From assembly GCA_036826475.1 (NCBI GenBank), contig DAISWG010000002.1, forward strand, positions 33,834 to 97,833: DNA of 64,000 bases, in the 5' to 3' direction. The notes beneath the pieces were generated by a model. The model was not told the DNA's origin and searched no databases. It saw only the letters and a list, made by a program, of their open reading frames with translations. The translations under genes were made by a program, and so were the position numbers. Origin of the DNA: Miltoncostaea sp036826475. Lineage in GTDB: Bacteria > Actinomycetota > Thermoleophilia > Miltoncostaeales > Miltoncostaeaceae. Positions 7,613-17,214 of the stretch are shown here, one piece after another (the first letter of the stretch is position 1; every line of letters begins with the position of its first letter).

Positions 7613-9830
7613 GTGATCAGGACGACGTACCGGCGCACGGCTGTCGCGCGCCTCGCTCTTCGGCTGGCCGTTGCCGTCGCGGTCCTCTCCTGCGCGGCGC
7701 CCGCCATGGCCGCTGCGGGCGACGGCGCCTTCACCACCGTCGCCAGCGGGCTGGGGCAGCCCCGCGGCATCGCCGTCGAGTCCTCCGGCTCCCGGCTCGT
7801 GGTGGACCTCACCAGCGACCGCCTCTGGCGGATATCACCCTCGGGCGTCAAGACCACCGTTGCGGGGGGCGGCGCACCGGGCTTCTCCGGCGATGGAGGT
7901 CCGGCGACATCCGCGCAACTCGACTATCCGACCGACGTCATCACGATCGGCTCGGGCCCCTACCAGGGGATCCTGATCGCCGACGAGTACAACCAACGCA
8001 TCCGGCGCATCGATCCGTCGGGCGTCATCAGCACTGTCGCCGGTGACGGCGTCGCCGGGTTCGCCGGCGATGGAGGCGCAGCGACGTCGGCGCACCTGCG
8101 CAATCCCCGAGCGTTGTCGGCGACGGGCGACGGCGGCTTTCTCATCGCCGACGAGCTCAACCACCGGATCCGCCAGGTGTCGCCGAGCGGGACCATCACG
8201 ACCGTCGCCGGCACCGGCACGGCCGGCTACGCCGGCGACGGCGGCTCCCCGACATCCGCGAAACTCCGGCGCCCGCTCGGCGTGGAGTGGGTCGCGATCG
8301 GCCGCTTTCTGATCGCCGACGGCTACAACGACTGCATCCGCGAGGTGAGCGGCGGGACGATCCGCACGATCGCGGGAAGATGCGGCGAGCCGGGCTTCGG
8401 CGGGGACGGCGGCGCCGCCACTTCGGCGCTCCTGTCACGCCCACGTGACATCGTGCGCTCACCGGACGGCGGCATCTACTTCCCGGACTCGCTGAACCAC
8501 CGGATCCGCAGGATCGCTCCCGACGGCGTCATCTCGACGGTGGCCGGCACGGGCACAGCCGGCAACACGACGGGGCCCGCCCTCGAATCCAACCTCCGAG
8601 AGCCGTCGAACGTGCTGCTCGAGCCGTCGGGCGACCTGCTGGTGGCCGACACGAACAACGGGCTGCTCCGAAAGCTCCAGCAGCCGCTCCCCACCATCTC
8701 CTCGCTTGCCCCCGCCCGCGCATCCGCGGACGGCACGCCGATCACCCTGACCGTCAACGGCTCGGGCTTCACGTCGAGCGCGGTCGTGCTGTGGCAGGGC
8801 TCACCGCGACCGACGACGCGGGTCAGCAGCACTCGCCTCACCGCCGTGATCAGCGGCTCGGACGTCGCGGCGGAGGGCACGGCCTCCATCAGTGTCCGGG
8901 CCGGCCTCGGCGGCGGCGACGAGTCCGCCACGGCCGCGTTCACGATCGGCGCCCCAAGTGGTGGCGGTGGCAGTGGTGGCGGTGGTGGTGCGGTCATCCC
9001 GGCGGGCAACCTGACCGCCAACCCCTCCTTCGAGAGCGACGCCAACAAGTGGAGTTGCTTCCACTGCACCCTCACGCGCTCAGCGGCGGCGGACTCCCCC
9101 AACGGGAACCAGATCGCGGTGATCACGATGGGCTCGGGGTGGACCTCCATGGCCCTCGACGACAGCCCCGACACGATCGGGGCGACCACCGCAGGCGCCG
9201 GCTACAGCGCCCAGGCCTACGTGCGGGCCGCCAACCCCGCCGCCGTCGGCCGCACCGTGCGGCTGTTCCTGCGCGAGAAGAACTCGGCGGGCACCGTCGT
9301 CAAGGACACCGGCGGCCCCACCGCCACGCTCACCAACACCTTCACACCGATCACGGTGAGCGCCACCGGCCAGTCCACCGGCAACAAGATGGACCTCCGC
9401 GTCAGCCTCAGCTCCGGCAACGCCGGCGACGCGATCGCCATCGACGCCGTCACCCTCCTCGCCGGGGGCGGCTCGACGCCGCCCGTCGGCGGACCCACCA
9501 ATCAGCCCCCCACCGCCACGTTCACGGTCTCCGACTCGCCGATCGAGGACCAGCCGGTGACCTTCACCGACACCTCCACGGACCCCGAGGGCGGCTCCCT
9601 CGCCCGTGGCTGGGACACCGACAACGACGGCCAGTTCGATGACGGCAACGGCGCCACCGCGACGGCGACCTTCGCCGACCCCGGCACCTACACCGTCCGC
9701 CTGCAGGTCACCGACCCCGCCGCCGCCAGCGCCGTCGCCACCAAGCAGGTGACGGTGGCCGCCACCCCCTCCAGTGGTGGTGGTGCGGTCATCCCGGCGG
9801 GCAACCTGACCGCCAACCCCTCCTTCGAGA
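7613..9830 (+). CDS. Exported NHL-repeat/IPT/CBM/PKD protein, 5' part (interrupted by assembly gap)
   Basis: GTG 7613 gives a clean signal peptide (MIRTTYRRTAVARLALRLAV...APAMA); GATACT lies 7 bases upstream and a hairpin separates it from the previous gene. Five teneurin-like NHL repeats follow, each with a TVAGxGxxGxxGDGG core and a conserved xNPxx turn. Then come an IPT/TIG domain (PTISSLAPARASADG...), a Gly/Ser linker, a CBM4/9-like beta-sandwich beginning NLTANPSFE, and a PKD domain (NQPPTATFTVSD...). A second CBM copy begins just before the N-run. The protein is likely surface-displayed and carbohydrate-binding. The frame continues at 9931; the 100 N shift the frame artificially, so this is not a natural truncation. 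Confidence 0.85.
8981..9465 (+). repeat. CBM-module repeat, copy 1
   Basis: These 485 bases are identical, as read by eye, to 9931-10415. They encode the Gly linker and the CBM4/9-like module. The first 55 bases occur a third time at 9776-9830, just left of the gap. Confidence 0.9.
9776..9830 (+). repeat. 55-base left flank of the gap, identical to its right flank
   Basis: The 55 bases before the N-run equal the 55 bases after it (9931-9985). Both begin at a codon boundary of the protein frame (GGT). Removing the Ns and one copy restores a single open frame of about 883 residues. Confidence 0.9.
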
Positions 9831-9930
9831 NNNNNNNNNNNNNNNNNNNNNNNNNNNNNNNNNNNNNNNNNNNNNNNNNNNNNNNNNNNNNNNNNNNNNN
9901 NNNNNNNNNNNNNNNNNNNNNNNNNNNNNN
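9831..9930. other. Assembly gap (100 N)
   Basis: A run of exactly 100 N of conventional size, so its length carries no information. It sits inside a perfect coding repeat, which explains why assembly broke here. Confidence 0.99.
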
Positions 9931-10415
9931 GGTGGTGGTGCGGTCATCCCGGCGGGCAACCTGACCGCCAACCCCTCCTTCGAGAGCGACGCCAACAAGT
10001 GGAGTTGCTTCCACTGCACCCTCACGCGCTCAGCGGCGGCGGACTCCCCCAACGGGAACCAGATCGCGGTGATCACGATGGGCTCGGGGTGGACCTCCAT
10101 GGCCCTCGACGACAGCCCCGACACGATCGGGGCGACCACCGCAGGCGCCGGCTACAGCGCCCAGGCCTACGTGCGGGCCGCCAACCCCGCCGCCGTCGGC
10201 CGCACCGTGCGGCTGTTCCTGCGCGAGAAGAACTCGGCGGGCACCGTCGTCAAGGACACCGGCGGCCCCACCGCCACGCTCACCAACACCTTCACACCGA
10301 TCACGGTGAGCGCCACCGGCCAGTCCACCGGCAACAAGATGGACCTCCGCGTCAGCCTCAGCTCCGGCAACGCCGGCGACGCGATCGCCATCGACGCCGT
10401 CACCCTCCTCGCCGG
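9931..10415 (+). repeat. CBM-module repeat, copy 2
   Basis: Identical to 8981-9465 over 485 bases. Absence of even synonymous differences points to recent duplication, ongoing gene conversion, or an assembly artefact. Confidence 0.9.
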
Positions 10416-10419
10416 CTGA
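9931..10419 (+). CDS. Exported NHL-repeat/IPT/CBM/PKD protein, 3' part (second CBM module)
   Basis: The frame enters from the gap at GGT 9931 and ends at TGA 10419 after 162 residues. It encodes GGGAVIPAGNLTANPSFES and the rest of a CBM4/9-like module identical to copy 1, and stops right after the last beta strand (DAVTLLAG). There is no sortase signal or transmembrane anchor, so the protein is probably secreted or held by carbohydrate binding. The real gene may contain further CBM-PKD units hidden in the gap. Confidence 0.8.
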   Translation, partial: GGGAVIPAGNLTANPSFESDANKWSCFHCTLTRSAAADSPNGNQIAVITMGSGWTSMALDDSPDTIGATTAGAGYSAQAYVRAANPAAVGRTVRLFLREKNSAGTVVKDTGGPTATLTNTFTPITVSATGQSTGNKMDLRVSLSSGNAGDAIAIDAVTLLAG

Positions 10420-10446
10420 GGGCCGGGGCAGGGGAGGAACTGCCGG

Positions 10447-11601
10447 TCAGACCCCCGTCGCCACCCGCTTGTCCGGCACCCGTCCCCGGCTGAGCTCGAC
10501 GTAGAGGTCCTGCCACCGCTGCACGACCCGGTCGAAGTCGTACTCGTCGCCCACGCGCTGCGCCGCCGCGGCGCCGAGTCGGCGACCGAGCCCGGGATCC
10601 TCGAGGACGACCCGCAACCCGTCGGCAAGCGCGGCGGGGTCACCCGGCGGAACGAGGATGCCGCAGGCCCCGTCCCGACCGAGTACGTCCGGGATGCCGC
10701 CCACGCCGGTCGAGACCACGGGACGCTCCGCCGCCATCGCCTCGAGAAGGGAAAGCGGGGTGCCCTCGAAATCGGAGGAGATGGCGAAGACGTCGAGCGC
10801 CCGAAGCAGGACCGGCACGTCCTCACGGCGCCCCAGCAGGGCGACGGCGTCCCCGGCGCCCCTCGCGGCGACGTCGTGCTGCAGGTCCGCGAATCCGGGA
10901 CCGTCGCCGACGATGATCAGGCGGGCGTCGGCATGGCGACGGCGCACGATGGTGAAGGCGTCGAGCAGCACGTCCAGGCGCTTCTGGGTGCGGATGGCGC
11001 AGACGGTGCCGATGACGGGCGCATCCGGGGGGATACCGAGCTCCGTTCGGAGGTCCCCCTGCTCCCCGTCCTCGTGACGGTGTGGGACGAGCCCGGTGGG
11101 GATCACCCGCGTCTTGCCGAACGGCACGCGCTCGAACGCCACCATCCGCCGACGGTCCAGTTCGGACACGGCGACGAACGCCGCCGCAGACCGGCCGATG
11201 AGGTGATCGGCGAGCTTGCGGACCGGCTGCCCCTTGTAGGCCCACGTGTGCTCCGTCGCGATGACCACCGGCACCCGCGTGAGCCTCCCGAGGAGCGTCC
11301 CCCAGGCGTTCGACCCGAACTTGTGGGCGTGCAGCACGTCGACGGAGCCCGCGCGCAGCAGGCGCATGAGGGGCGCCCAGGCGTGAACCCCCACGGGGGA
11401 TGTCCGGCCGAGCCTCATGACCGGCACCCCGGCGGCGCGCAGGCGGGCCGTGGCCTCGCACTCCGGGGACCGGGTGGCGCACACCATCGGCTCGAAGCGG
11501 TCACGGTCAAGGCGGATCGCGAGCTCGACGGCGGTACGCTCCGCGCCCGCGCCCTCGAGCAGGTCGATCAGGGTCAGGACCCTCAGGCGCTCGGCTATCA
11601 T
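10447..11601 (-). CDS. GT4-family glycosyltransferase
   Basis: Read from ATG 11601 the protein has 384 residues; a TTG ten codons upstream (11631) is possible because GGGAGGG abuts the ATG too closely. The N-terminal half carries GAGAERTAVELA and the C-terminal half carries IGTVCAIRTQKRLDVLLDAF. The GT-B nucleotide-sugar site follows, with the EX7E motif EGTPLSLLEAMAAERPVVST. It should transfer a sugar from an NDP-sugar to the growing surface polysaccharide or its lipid carrier on the cytoplasmic face. It is transcribed against the NHL gene (27 bases tail to tail) and diverges from the C5-epimerase gene. Donor and acceptor are unknown. Confidence 0.9.
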   Translation of the reverse strand: MIAERLRVLTLIDLLEGAGAERTAVELAIRLDRDRFEPMVCATRSPECEATARLRAAGVPVMRLGRTSPVGVHAWAPLMRLLRAGSVDVLHAHKFGSNAWGTLLGRLTRVPVVIATEHTWAYKGQPVRKLADHLIGRSAAAFVAVSELDRRRMVAFERVPFGKTRVIPTGLVPHRHEDGEQGDLRTELGIPPDAPVIGTVCAIRTQKRLDVLLDAFTIVRRRHADARLIIVGDGPGFADLQHDVAARGAGDAVALLGRREDVPVLLRALDVFAISSDFEGTPLSLLEAMAAERPVVSTGVGGIPDVLGRDGACGILVPPGDPAALADGLRVVLEDPGLGRRLGAAAAQRVGDEYDFDRVVQRWQDLYVELSRGRVPDKRVATGV

Positions 11602-11659
11602 CCCTCCCGTCAGTCGCGTTTCGCGATGCAATCGACAACGACGAGGAGCGTCGCGAAAC

Positions 11660-12598
11660 GTGCTGTCGAAGCCGCGTCAGCCGATGGGCCCGTACTTCGT
11701 GCTGGACGGTTCCCGTGGCTACCATATCGACCTCCGCATGAAGGCGGCCGAGGCCGTTTGGAGCCGGACCAGGGACCCTCAGAGGATCCACTGGGTCGGG
11801 TTCGCCCAGTGGGGTCTCGGCTGCTTCGACCGTCACCTGGCGGGTGATGGCGAGCAGTGGCGCAGCGCGGCGCTCCAAGCGGGCGACTTCCTCGTCGACA
11901 ACCAGCAGCGCGATGGCGCGCTCCGGGGTGCGTGGCCCTTCGGCCACCCGTTCCCTCACACGTTCGAGCTGTCCCCACCATGGGTGATGTCGATGGCACA
12001 GGGCGAGGCGGCCAGCCTCCTCGTCCGCCTCTCGGCCGAGACGGGGGACGAGCGGTACGCGGAGGCGGCCCGCGAGGCGCTGGCGCCGTTGGAGCGCAGC
12101 GTGGGGGAACACGGCGCGCGCGCGACGCTGCCGACGGGCGGGGTGCTGTTCCAGGAGTACCCGACGACGCCGCCCGCCCACGTTCTGAACGGCGCGATCT
12201 TCACCCTCTTCGGCGTGTGGGACGTCTGGCGGACCCTCGACGACCCACGCGCGGCAGCCCTCTGGGACGAGGGCATCGACGGGCTGCTCGGTGGCCTGCA
12301 CCTCTGGGACACCGGGTTCTGGTCGCGCTACGACCTCTATCCCCACAAGCTCCCGAACGTCGCGAGCCCCTTCTACCACGACTTGCACATCGAGCAGCTG
12401 GGGGCCCTGGGCCGACTCACGGAGGACGCCCGGGTGGCAGCGACGCGGCGCAACTTCACGAACTATGCGAACTCATTGGCGTCCCGCTCGCGCGCCCTCG
12501 CTCACAAGACCGCCTTCCGCCTCGTCACGCCGCGTCGCGGACTCACCAGGAGGCGGCTGCGCCGACTCGGTGAGCGCGCCGGCGTCCTTCGGCCCTAG
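11660..12598 (+). CDS. D-glucuronyl C5-epimerase-like protein
   Basis: GTG 11660 with AGGAG 11 bases upstream gives 312 residues; the longer frame from 11417 runs antisense to the glycosyltransferase gene and is rejected. The sequence is an alpha/alpha-barrel type: GYHIDLRM, HWVGFAQWGLGCFDRHL, WPFGHPFPHTFELSPPWVMSMAQGEAASLLVRL and WSRYDLYPHKLPNVASPFYHDLHIEQL. These match the C5-epimerase C-terminal family (PF06662), which in animals converts glucuronic to iduronic acid in heparan sulfate. The LYPH and YHDLHI segments hold the Tyr/His residues characteristic of that catalytic core. In this locus it would modify uronic acids of the exopolysaccharide. No signal peptide is visible. Confidence 0.8.
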   Translation: MLSKPRQPMGPYFVLDGSRGYHIDLRMKAAEAVWSRTRDPQRIHWVGFAQWGLGCFDRHLAGDGEQWRSAALQAGDFLVDNQQRDGALRGAWPFGHPFPHTFELSPPWVMSMAQGEAASLLVRLSAETGDERYAEAAREALAPLERSVGEHGARATLPTGGVLFQEYPTTPPAHVLNGAIFTLFGVWDVWRTLDDPRAAALWDEGIDGLLGGLHLWDTGFWSRYDLYPHKLPNVASPFYHDLHIEQLGALGRLTEDARVAATRRNFTNYANSLASRSRALAHKTAFRLVTPRRGLTRRRLRRLGERAGVLRP

Positions 12599-12812
12599 GT
12601 TTCGGGGCCAACTTCGGCCCTGTTCGTGCGTCGGGGTGCGGCCCCACGGTTGGGGGGTGACGGAATCGACGGAACCGCCTACCTTTCCCCGGCAGGGTCA
12701 ACGAACGTCGCCCGCGCTGCATGCCGGTGCTCGGGACGGGAGGTCGAATGCGCATCAGCATCAGGGGCGGCCGCGGAGAGACCGACTGCGCCCTCCGGGG
12801 GAGGACCTCGGC

Positions 12813-13985
12813 GTGAGCGCGATGGAAACGGGGCGATCGATCGACGCGCGGTCCGCCGAGGAGCCGATCCCGATCATCGGACCCTGGATCACGGAGAAGG
12901 AGGTGGAGTACGTCGCCGAGGCCTGCCGCGAAGGCTGGTACTCGAATGCGACGCTCTACCCCACCCGTTTCGAGGAGGCCTTCGGGGAGTACGTGGGCCG
13001 CCGCAACGCCATCGCCATGCCGAGCTGCACGTCGTCGATCCACCTGGCGCTGCTCGCCGCGGGCGTCGGCCCCGGTGACGAGGTGATCGCCACCGAGACC
13101 ACGTGGATCGGCTCCGCTGCGCCGATCACCTATGTGGGCGCCTCACCGGTGTTCGCCGACATCGAGCGCCGGTCGTGGTGCATCGACGCGGAGTCCGTGC
13201 GTCGCAACGTGACGCCCCGGACGAAGGCGGTGGTCATCGTGGACCTGTACGGCGTGATGCCGGACATGGATGCGATCGCCGACGTCGCACGCGAGCACGG
13301 CCTGGTCGTGATCGAGGACGCCGCCCAGGCGGTCGGCGCAATGTTCAAGGGCCGGCGGGCCGGGTCCTTCGGAGACTTCAGCGCCTTCAGCTTCCACGGG
13401 ACGAAGGCCCTCACCACGGGTGAGGGCGGCATGCTCCTGACCGACGACGACGACCTCGCCGCCCGCTGCCGGTGGCTCGGGGACCAAGCCCACGAGCGGG
13501 GCACATTCTGGAACATGGAGGTCGCGTACAAGTACAAGATGTCGAGCCTCCAGGCGGCGCTCGGACTCGCTCAGCTCGAGCGTGTCGGCGAGCTGCTGGA
13601 ACGGAAGGCCGAGATCTTCGGCTGGTACCGGGATCGGCTCGGTGACATGCCCCACCTGTCGCTGAACCCCGAGCCGGAGGACGTGAGCCCGAGCTACTGG
13701 ATGGTCACGGTGGTCCCCGATCCGGAGCTCGGCGTGCGGAAGGAGCCGCTCATCGCCACGATGCGGGAGCGTGGCATCGCGGTGCGGCCGTTCTTCTACC
13801 CGCTGAGCTCCCTGCCGGCCTACGCGGGCGACCCGACCCGCGAGGGCTACGCCGATCGCAACCCGGTCGCGTACGAGATGTCCGTCGGCGGCGTGAACCT
13901 TCCGAGCGGTTATGACATGACGGAGGCGAAGGTCGACCGGGTGTGCCGGTCCTTCCTCGACGCGATCGCCACGTCGGCCGGCTGA
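12813..13985 (+). CDS. DegT/DnrJ/EryC1/StrS-family sugar aminotransferase
   Basis: Start GTG 12813 has a strong GGGGGAGG eight bases upstream, giving 390 residues; earlier in-frame starts lie in the preceding gene. Family features are PSCTSSIHLALLAAGVGPGDEV, VIEDAAQAVGA, and SFHGTKALTTGEGG with Lys198 as the PLP-binding residue, so it is an aminotransferase rather than a Lys-lacking dehydratase. Such enzymes transfer an amino group to keto-sugars bound to a nucleotide. It begins a co-directional run with a GT2, a C-methyltransferase, a glucose-1-phosphate cytidylyltransferase and a PIG-L deacetylase. Confidence 0.92.
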   Translation: MSAMETGRSIDARSAEEPIPIIGPWITEKEVEYVAEACREGWYSNATLYPTRFEEAFGEYVGRRNAIAMPSCTSSIHLALLAAGVGPGDEVIATETTWIGSAAPITYVGASPVFADIERRSWCIDAESVRRNVTPRTKAVVIVDLYGVMPDMDAIADVAREHGLVVIEDAAQAVGAMFKGRRAGSFGDFSAFSFHGTKALTTGEGGMLLTDDDDLAARCRWLGDQAHERGTFWNMEVAYKYKMSSLQAALGLAQLERVGELLERKAEIFGWYRDRLGDMPHLSLNPEPEDVSPSYWMVTVVPDPELGVRKEPLIATMRERGIAVRPFFYPLSSLPAYAGDPTREGYADRNPVAYEMSVGGVNLPSGYDMTEAKVDRVCRSFLDAIATSAG

Positions 13986-13990
13986 GCTCG

Positions 13991-14971
13991 GTGACCAGGC
14001 CCAGCGGCGGAGACGCGGCAGAGCCGCTCGTCAGCGTCCTCATCCCCGTATACAACGGCGAGCGCTTCCTCGAGGAGGCCATTGCCAGCGTCCGGGCACA
14101 GACGTACGGCAACTGGCGGCTCGTCATCACCGACAACGCCAGTTCCGATGCCACCCCGGACATCGCGCGGGCCCACGCTCGCGAGGACGACCGGATCGTC
14201 CTGCGCACCCATGTGGAGTTCCTCCCCGTGTACGGCAACTTCAACCGCGCCTACGGCAGCGCCGAGCCGGGCAGCTCGTACGTGAAGTTCCTCTGCGCCG
14301 ACGACGTCCTGTACCCCGAGTGCCTGCGCCTGATGGTCGGTGTCGGCGAGCGTCACCCCACTGTCGGGCTCGTGAGCGCGCACCGCCACAACGGCGACCA
14401 GCTGGACATCGGCGGCGTCCCCATCGGCGAGGAGCGAATCGACGGCGCGCTCGCCGCGCGGCGGCTGCTCATGGGCGGGACGTACGGCTTCCTGTTCGGG
14501 TCGCCGACCTCGATCCTGCTGAGGGCGGGGCTTCCCCATCGATCCGGACCGTTCGACGAGGGGCTTCTCCACGCGGATACCGACCTGGGGTACGCGGTCC
14601 TCGCCGAGAGCGACCTCGGCTTCGTCCACCAGGTGCTCACCTACACGCGGAGGCACTCCGCGGCGATCACCTCCTACGCCTCCCGGATGAGCACCTACCG
14701 ACCGGAGTACATCCGCATCCTGAGGCGGTGGGGCCCCCTGTTCCTGTCGCCCGCCGACTACGAGCGCCGGCTCGCGGTTCTCACCGTGCTGTACGGGAGG
14801 GACCTCCTGGGGCGCCCGAGGCGCCTGGCCGATCAGGACTTCCGCGCGTATCACCGCGAGGCGGCGCGAGTGGCGCTGGAGGGCGAGGCGATGCGCGTCG
14901 GCCGGGGGTTGGCCCGGCAGGCAGGCCGCTCGACGCGCCGCGTCGCAGCGAAGGTCGCCGGTCGCCCCTGA
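13991..14971 (+). CDS. GT2-family glycosyltransferase
   Basis: GTG 13991, five bases after the aminotransferase stop, gives 326 residues. The GT-A core is clear: VSVLIPVYNGERFLEEAIASV, the NASSDATPDIA nucleotide-binding loop and CADDVLYPECL as the DXD-like metal site. The last 60 residues are basic (GRGLARQAGRSTRRVAAKVAGRP). No transmembrane segments are seen, so it acts at the cytoplasmic face, probably adding the amino or branched sugar made by its neighbours. Confidence 0.9.
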   Translation: MTRPSGGDAAEPLVSVLIPVYNGERFLEEAIASVRAQTYGNWRLVITDNASSDATPDIARAHAREDDRIVLRTHVEFLPVYGNFNRAYGSAEPGSSYVKFLCADDVLYPECLRLMVGVGERHPTVGLVSAHRHNGDQLDIGGVPIGEERIDGALAARRLLMGGTYGFLFGSPTSILLRAGLPHRSGPFDEGLLHADTDLGYAVLAESDLGFVHQVLTYTRRHSAAITSYASRMSTYRPEYIRILRRWGPLFLSPADYERRLAVLTVLYGRDLLGRPRRLADQDFRAYHREAARVALEGEAMRVGRGLARQAGRSTRRVAAKVAGRP

Positions 14972-15064
14972 CCAGCCGTGGCGCGCCCGCTCGCCGCACC
15001 CTCCAGCATGGGAACTACCCGGACGGGGGGCGGCAGTCCACGTCCAATGGCCGAACATTGGGCC

Positions 15065-16348
15065 ATGAACACTTCCCCCACCAAGACCGCCTCTCCAGCA
15101 GACCTCACCGCCGGGGCGCCCCGGTGTCGCATCTGTGACACGCGCCTGACGCACACCGTCGTCGACCTCGGTATGTCCCCGCTCTGCGAGTCGGTGGTCC
15201 TCCCGTCCCAGCTGGATCAGGCCGAGACGTTCTACCCCCTCCACGTACGCGTCTGCGACGAATGCTTCCTCGTGCAGCTGCCCGCACACGTCGCGCCGGC
15301 GGAGATCTTCGAGGAGTACGCCTACTTCTCGTCCACGTCGAGTTCGTGGCTCCAGCATGCGAGCGACTACGCGGCCGAGATGGCCGCAGCCCTCGGACTC
15401 GGCCCCGACAGCCTCGTCGCCGAGGTTGCGAGCAACGATGGCTACCTGCTGAGCAACTTCGTCCGGATGGGCGTGCCGGTCATCGGCATCGAGCCCGCCC
15501 GCAACGTCGCGGCGACCGCCCGGGAGCGAGGCGTCGACACGCATTGCGCCTTCTTCGGCGCCGAGACCGCCGCTCTCGTGAGGGAGGAGCGGGGCGCGGC
15601 GGACCTGATCGCCGCGAACAACATGTTCGCCCACGTCCCGGACATCCATGACATCGCCGAGGGCTTCAAGGTCCTGCTCGCCCCCGATGGGATGCTGACG
15701 ATCGAGTTCCATCATCTCGTACGGCTGATCGAGGGCGATCAGTTCGACACCATCTATCACGAGCACTACTCGTACCTGTCCCTCCACACCGCGCAGCGGG
15801 TGCTCGCGGACCACGGGCTCGAGGTCGTCGACGTGCGCGAGCTGCGCTCCCACGGCGGCTCGCTACGGGTCTACGCCCAGCACGAGGGCCGGGGCGCGCC
15901 ATCGGCGCGGGTCGCCGAGCTCCTTGAACGCGAGCGAGCCGGCGGTTTCATGACGCTGCAGCCGTACGAGGCCTTCGGCGCACGCGTCGCGGCGTCGAAA
16001 CGCGCCCTGTTGAACCACCTGATCGCGTCCCGTGACGCCGGCCGTGCGGTCGTCGGCTACGGCGCTCCCGGTAAGTCGGTGACGCTCCTGAACTACTGCG
16101 GCATCGGGACGGATCTCCTCGACTTCACCGTCGACCGGAACACCTACAAGCAGGGCACCTACATGCCAGGGGTCCGCATCCCGGTGCGACCGGTCGAGGC
16201 GATCGACGAGCACCGCCCGGACGAGATCGTGATCCTCCCGTGGAACCTCGAGCGCGAGATCTCCCAGCAACTGGCCCACACCGCCGAGTGGGGCGCGCGG
16301 CTGGTGGTGCCGATCCCTCACCCGCGCATCGTGGACGCTGCACGATGA
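15065..16348 (+). CDS. NDP-sugar C-methyltransferase (zinc-binding N-domain, SAM-dependent)
   Basis: Taken from ATG 15065 (427 residues); ATG 15047 is an alternative, as neither has a strong ribosome-binding site. Order of domains: a four-Cys zinc site (CRIC and CDEC), a SAM-binding domain (VAEVASNDGYLLSNFVRMGV, IGIEPARN, AANNMFAHVPD), and a C-terminal C-methyltransferase domain (VVGYGAPGKSVTLLNYCGI). This is the Methyltransf_13/Methyltransf_14 architecture of enzymes such as NovU and TylC3, which methylate carbon 3 or 5 of nucleotide-bound 4-keto sugars. The product is likely a branched-chain sugar for the surface polysaccharide. The next gene starts inside its stop codon. Confidence 0.88.
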   Translation: MNTSPTKTASPADLTAGAPRCRICDTRLTHTVVDLGMSPLCESVVLPSQLDQAETFYPLHVRVCDECFLVQLPAHVAPAEIFEEYAYFSSTSSSWLQHASDYAAEMAAALGLGPDSLVAEVASNDGYLLSNFVRMGVPVIGIEPARNVAATARERGVDTHCAFFGAETAALVREERGAADLIAANNMFAHVPDIHDIAEGFKVLLAPDGMLTIEFHHLVRLIEGDQFDTIYHEHYSYLSLHTAQRVLADHGLEVVDVRELRSHGGSLRVYAQHEGRGAPSARVAELLERERAGGFMTLQPYEAFGARVAASKRALLNHLIASRDAGRAVVGYGAPGKSVTLLNYCGIGTDLLDFTVDRNTYKQGTYMPGVRIPVRPVEAIDEHRPDEIVILPWNLEREISQQLAHTAEWGARLVVPIPHPRIVDAAR

Positions 16349-17214
16349 AGGCCGTCATCTTCTGCGGAGGCCTCGGCCTCCGCATGCGCGAAGCCTCGTC
16401 CATCGTCCCCAAGCCGATGATCCCGCTCGGAGACCGCCCGCTCCTGTGGCATCTGATGAAGTACTACGCCCACTACGGCGTCACAGACTTCATCCTCTGC
16501 GCCGGCTACAAAGCCGAGGTCATCCAGGACTACTTCGAGCGGGCGGATCACGATGCGCGGCGCTGGGTGGTCCACGAGGCCGGCGAGCGGGTCGAGATGT
16601 TGACCGGCGACATGAGCGGCTGGAGCATCACGATCGTCGACACGGGAATCGAGACGTCGATCTCCGACCGGCTCGCGGCAGCCGGGGACTACATCGAGGG
16701 GGATGACCGGTTCCTCGCGACCTACGGCGACGGTCTCACCGACGCGCACCTTCCGACCATCATCGCGGCGGCGCGGACGGCGGGAACGGACGCGACCGTG
16801 ATGTGCGCCCGCCCGTCCTACTCCTGCCACATCCTGCGGCTGGGAGCCGACGACGCGTCCGATGTCCCGATGAGCAGCGTGGACTCTCTGGCCAACATGC
16901 GCGAGATGGATCTGTGGATCAACGCCGGTTTCCTGGTGTTGCGGCGCGCCGCGCTGGAGGCGATCCATCCAGGCGACGATTTCGCCGAGGGGACCCTCAC
17001 GCGCCTCGCGCGGGAGGGGCGTCTGACCGCCTATCGCCATGAGGGCTTCTGGAGGGGCGTCGACACGATGCGCGAATGGCAGGGCATGGACGAGATCTTC
17101 CGATCCGGACTCGCGCCGTGGGCGGTCTGGCAGCACGCCGGGCCCGACGGACACGTCGCGGGAGACTCGACCGCTCACGGGGCGGTACCGGTCCGCCTCG
17201 GTGCAGAGGCTTGA
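16345..17214 (+). CDS. rfbF: Glucose-1-phosphate cytidylyltransferase-like nucleotidyltransferase
   Basis: ATG 16345 overlaps the methyltransferase stop (ATGA) and gives 289 residues. The N-terminus MKAVIFCGGLGLRMRE is the nucleotide-binding loop of sugar nucleotidyltransferases, followed by VPKPMIPLGDRPLLWHLMKYY and FILCAGYKAEVIQDYF. The length and the TGIETSISDRL region fit the RfbF group, which makes CDP-glucose from CTP and glucose-1-phosphate. That would supply CDP-sugars for the methyltransferase and aminotransferase. A CDP-glucose 4,6-dehydratase, required next, is not in this window. Confidence 0.85.
   Translation: MKAVIFCGGLGLRMREASSIVPKPMIPLGDRPLLWHLMKYYAHYGVTDFILCAGYKAEVIQDYFERADHDARRWVVHEAGERVEMLTGDMSGWSITIVDTGIETSISDRLAAAGDYIEGDDRFLATYGDGLTDAHLPTIIAAARTAGTDATVMCARPSYSCHILRLGADDASDVPMSSVDSLANMREMDLWINAGFLVLRRAALEAIHPGDDFAEGTLTRLAREGRLTAYRHEGFWRGVDTMREWQGMDEIFRSGLAPWAVWQHAGPDGHVAGDSTAHGAVPVRLGAEA

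Noticed and set aside
8981..10415. Perfect 485-base repeats considered as an insertion sequence
   Set aside because: They are in-frame coding modules without terminal inverted repeats, target duplication or transposase.
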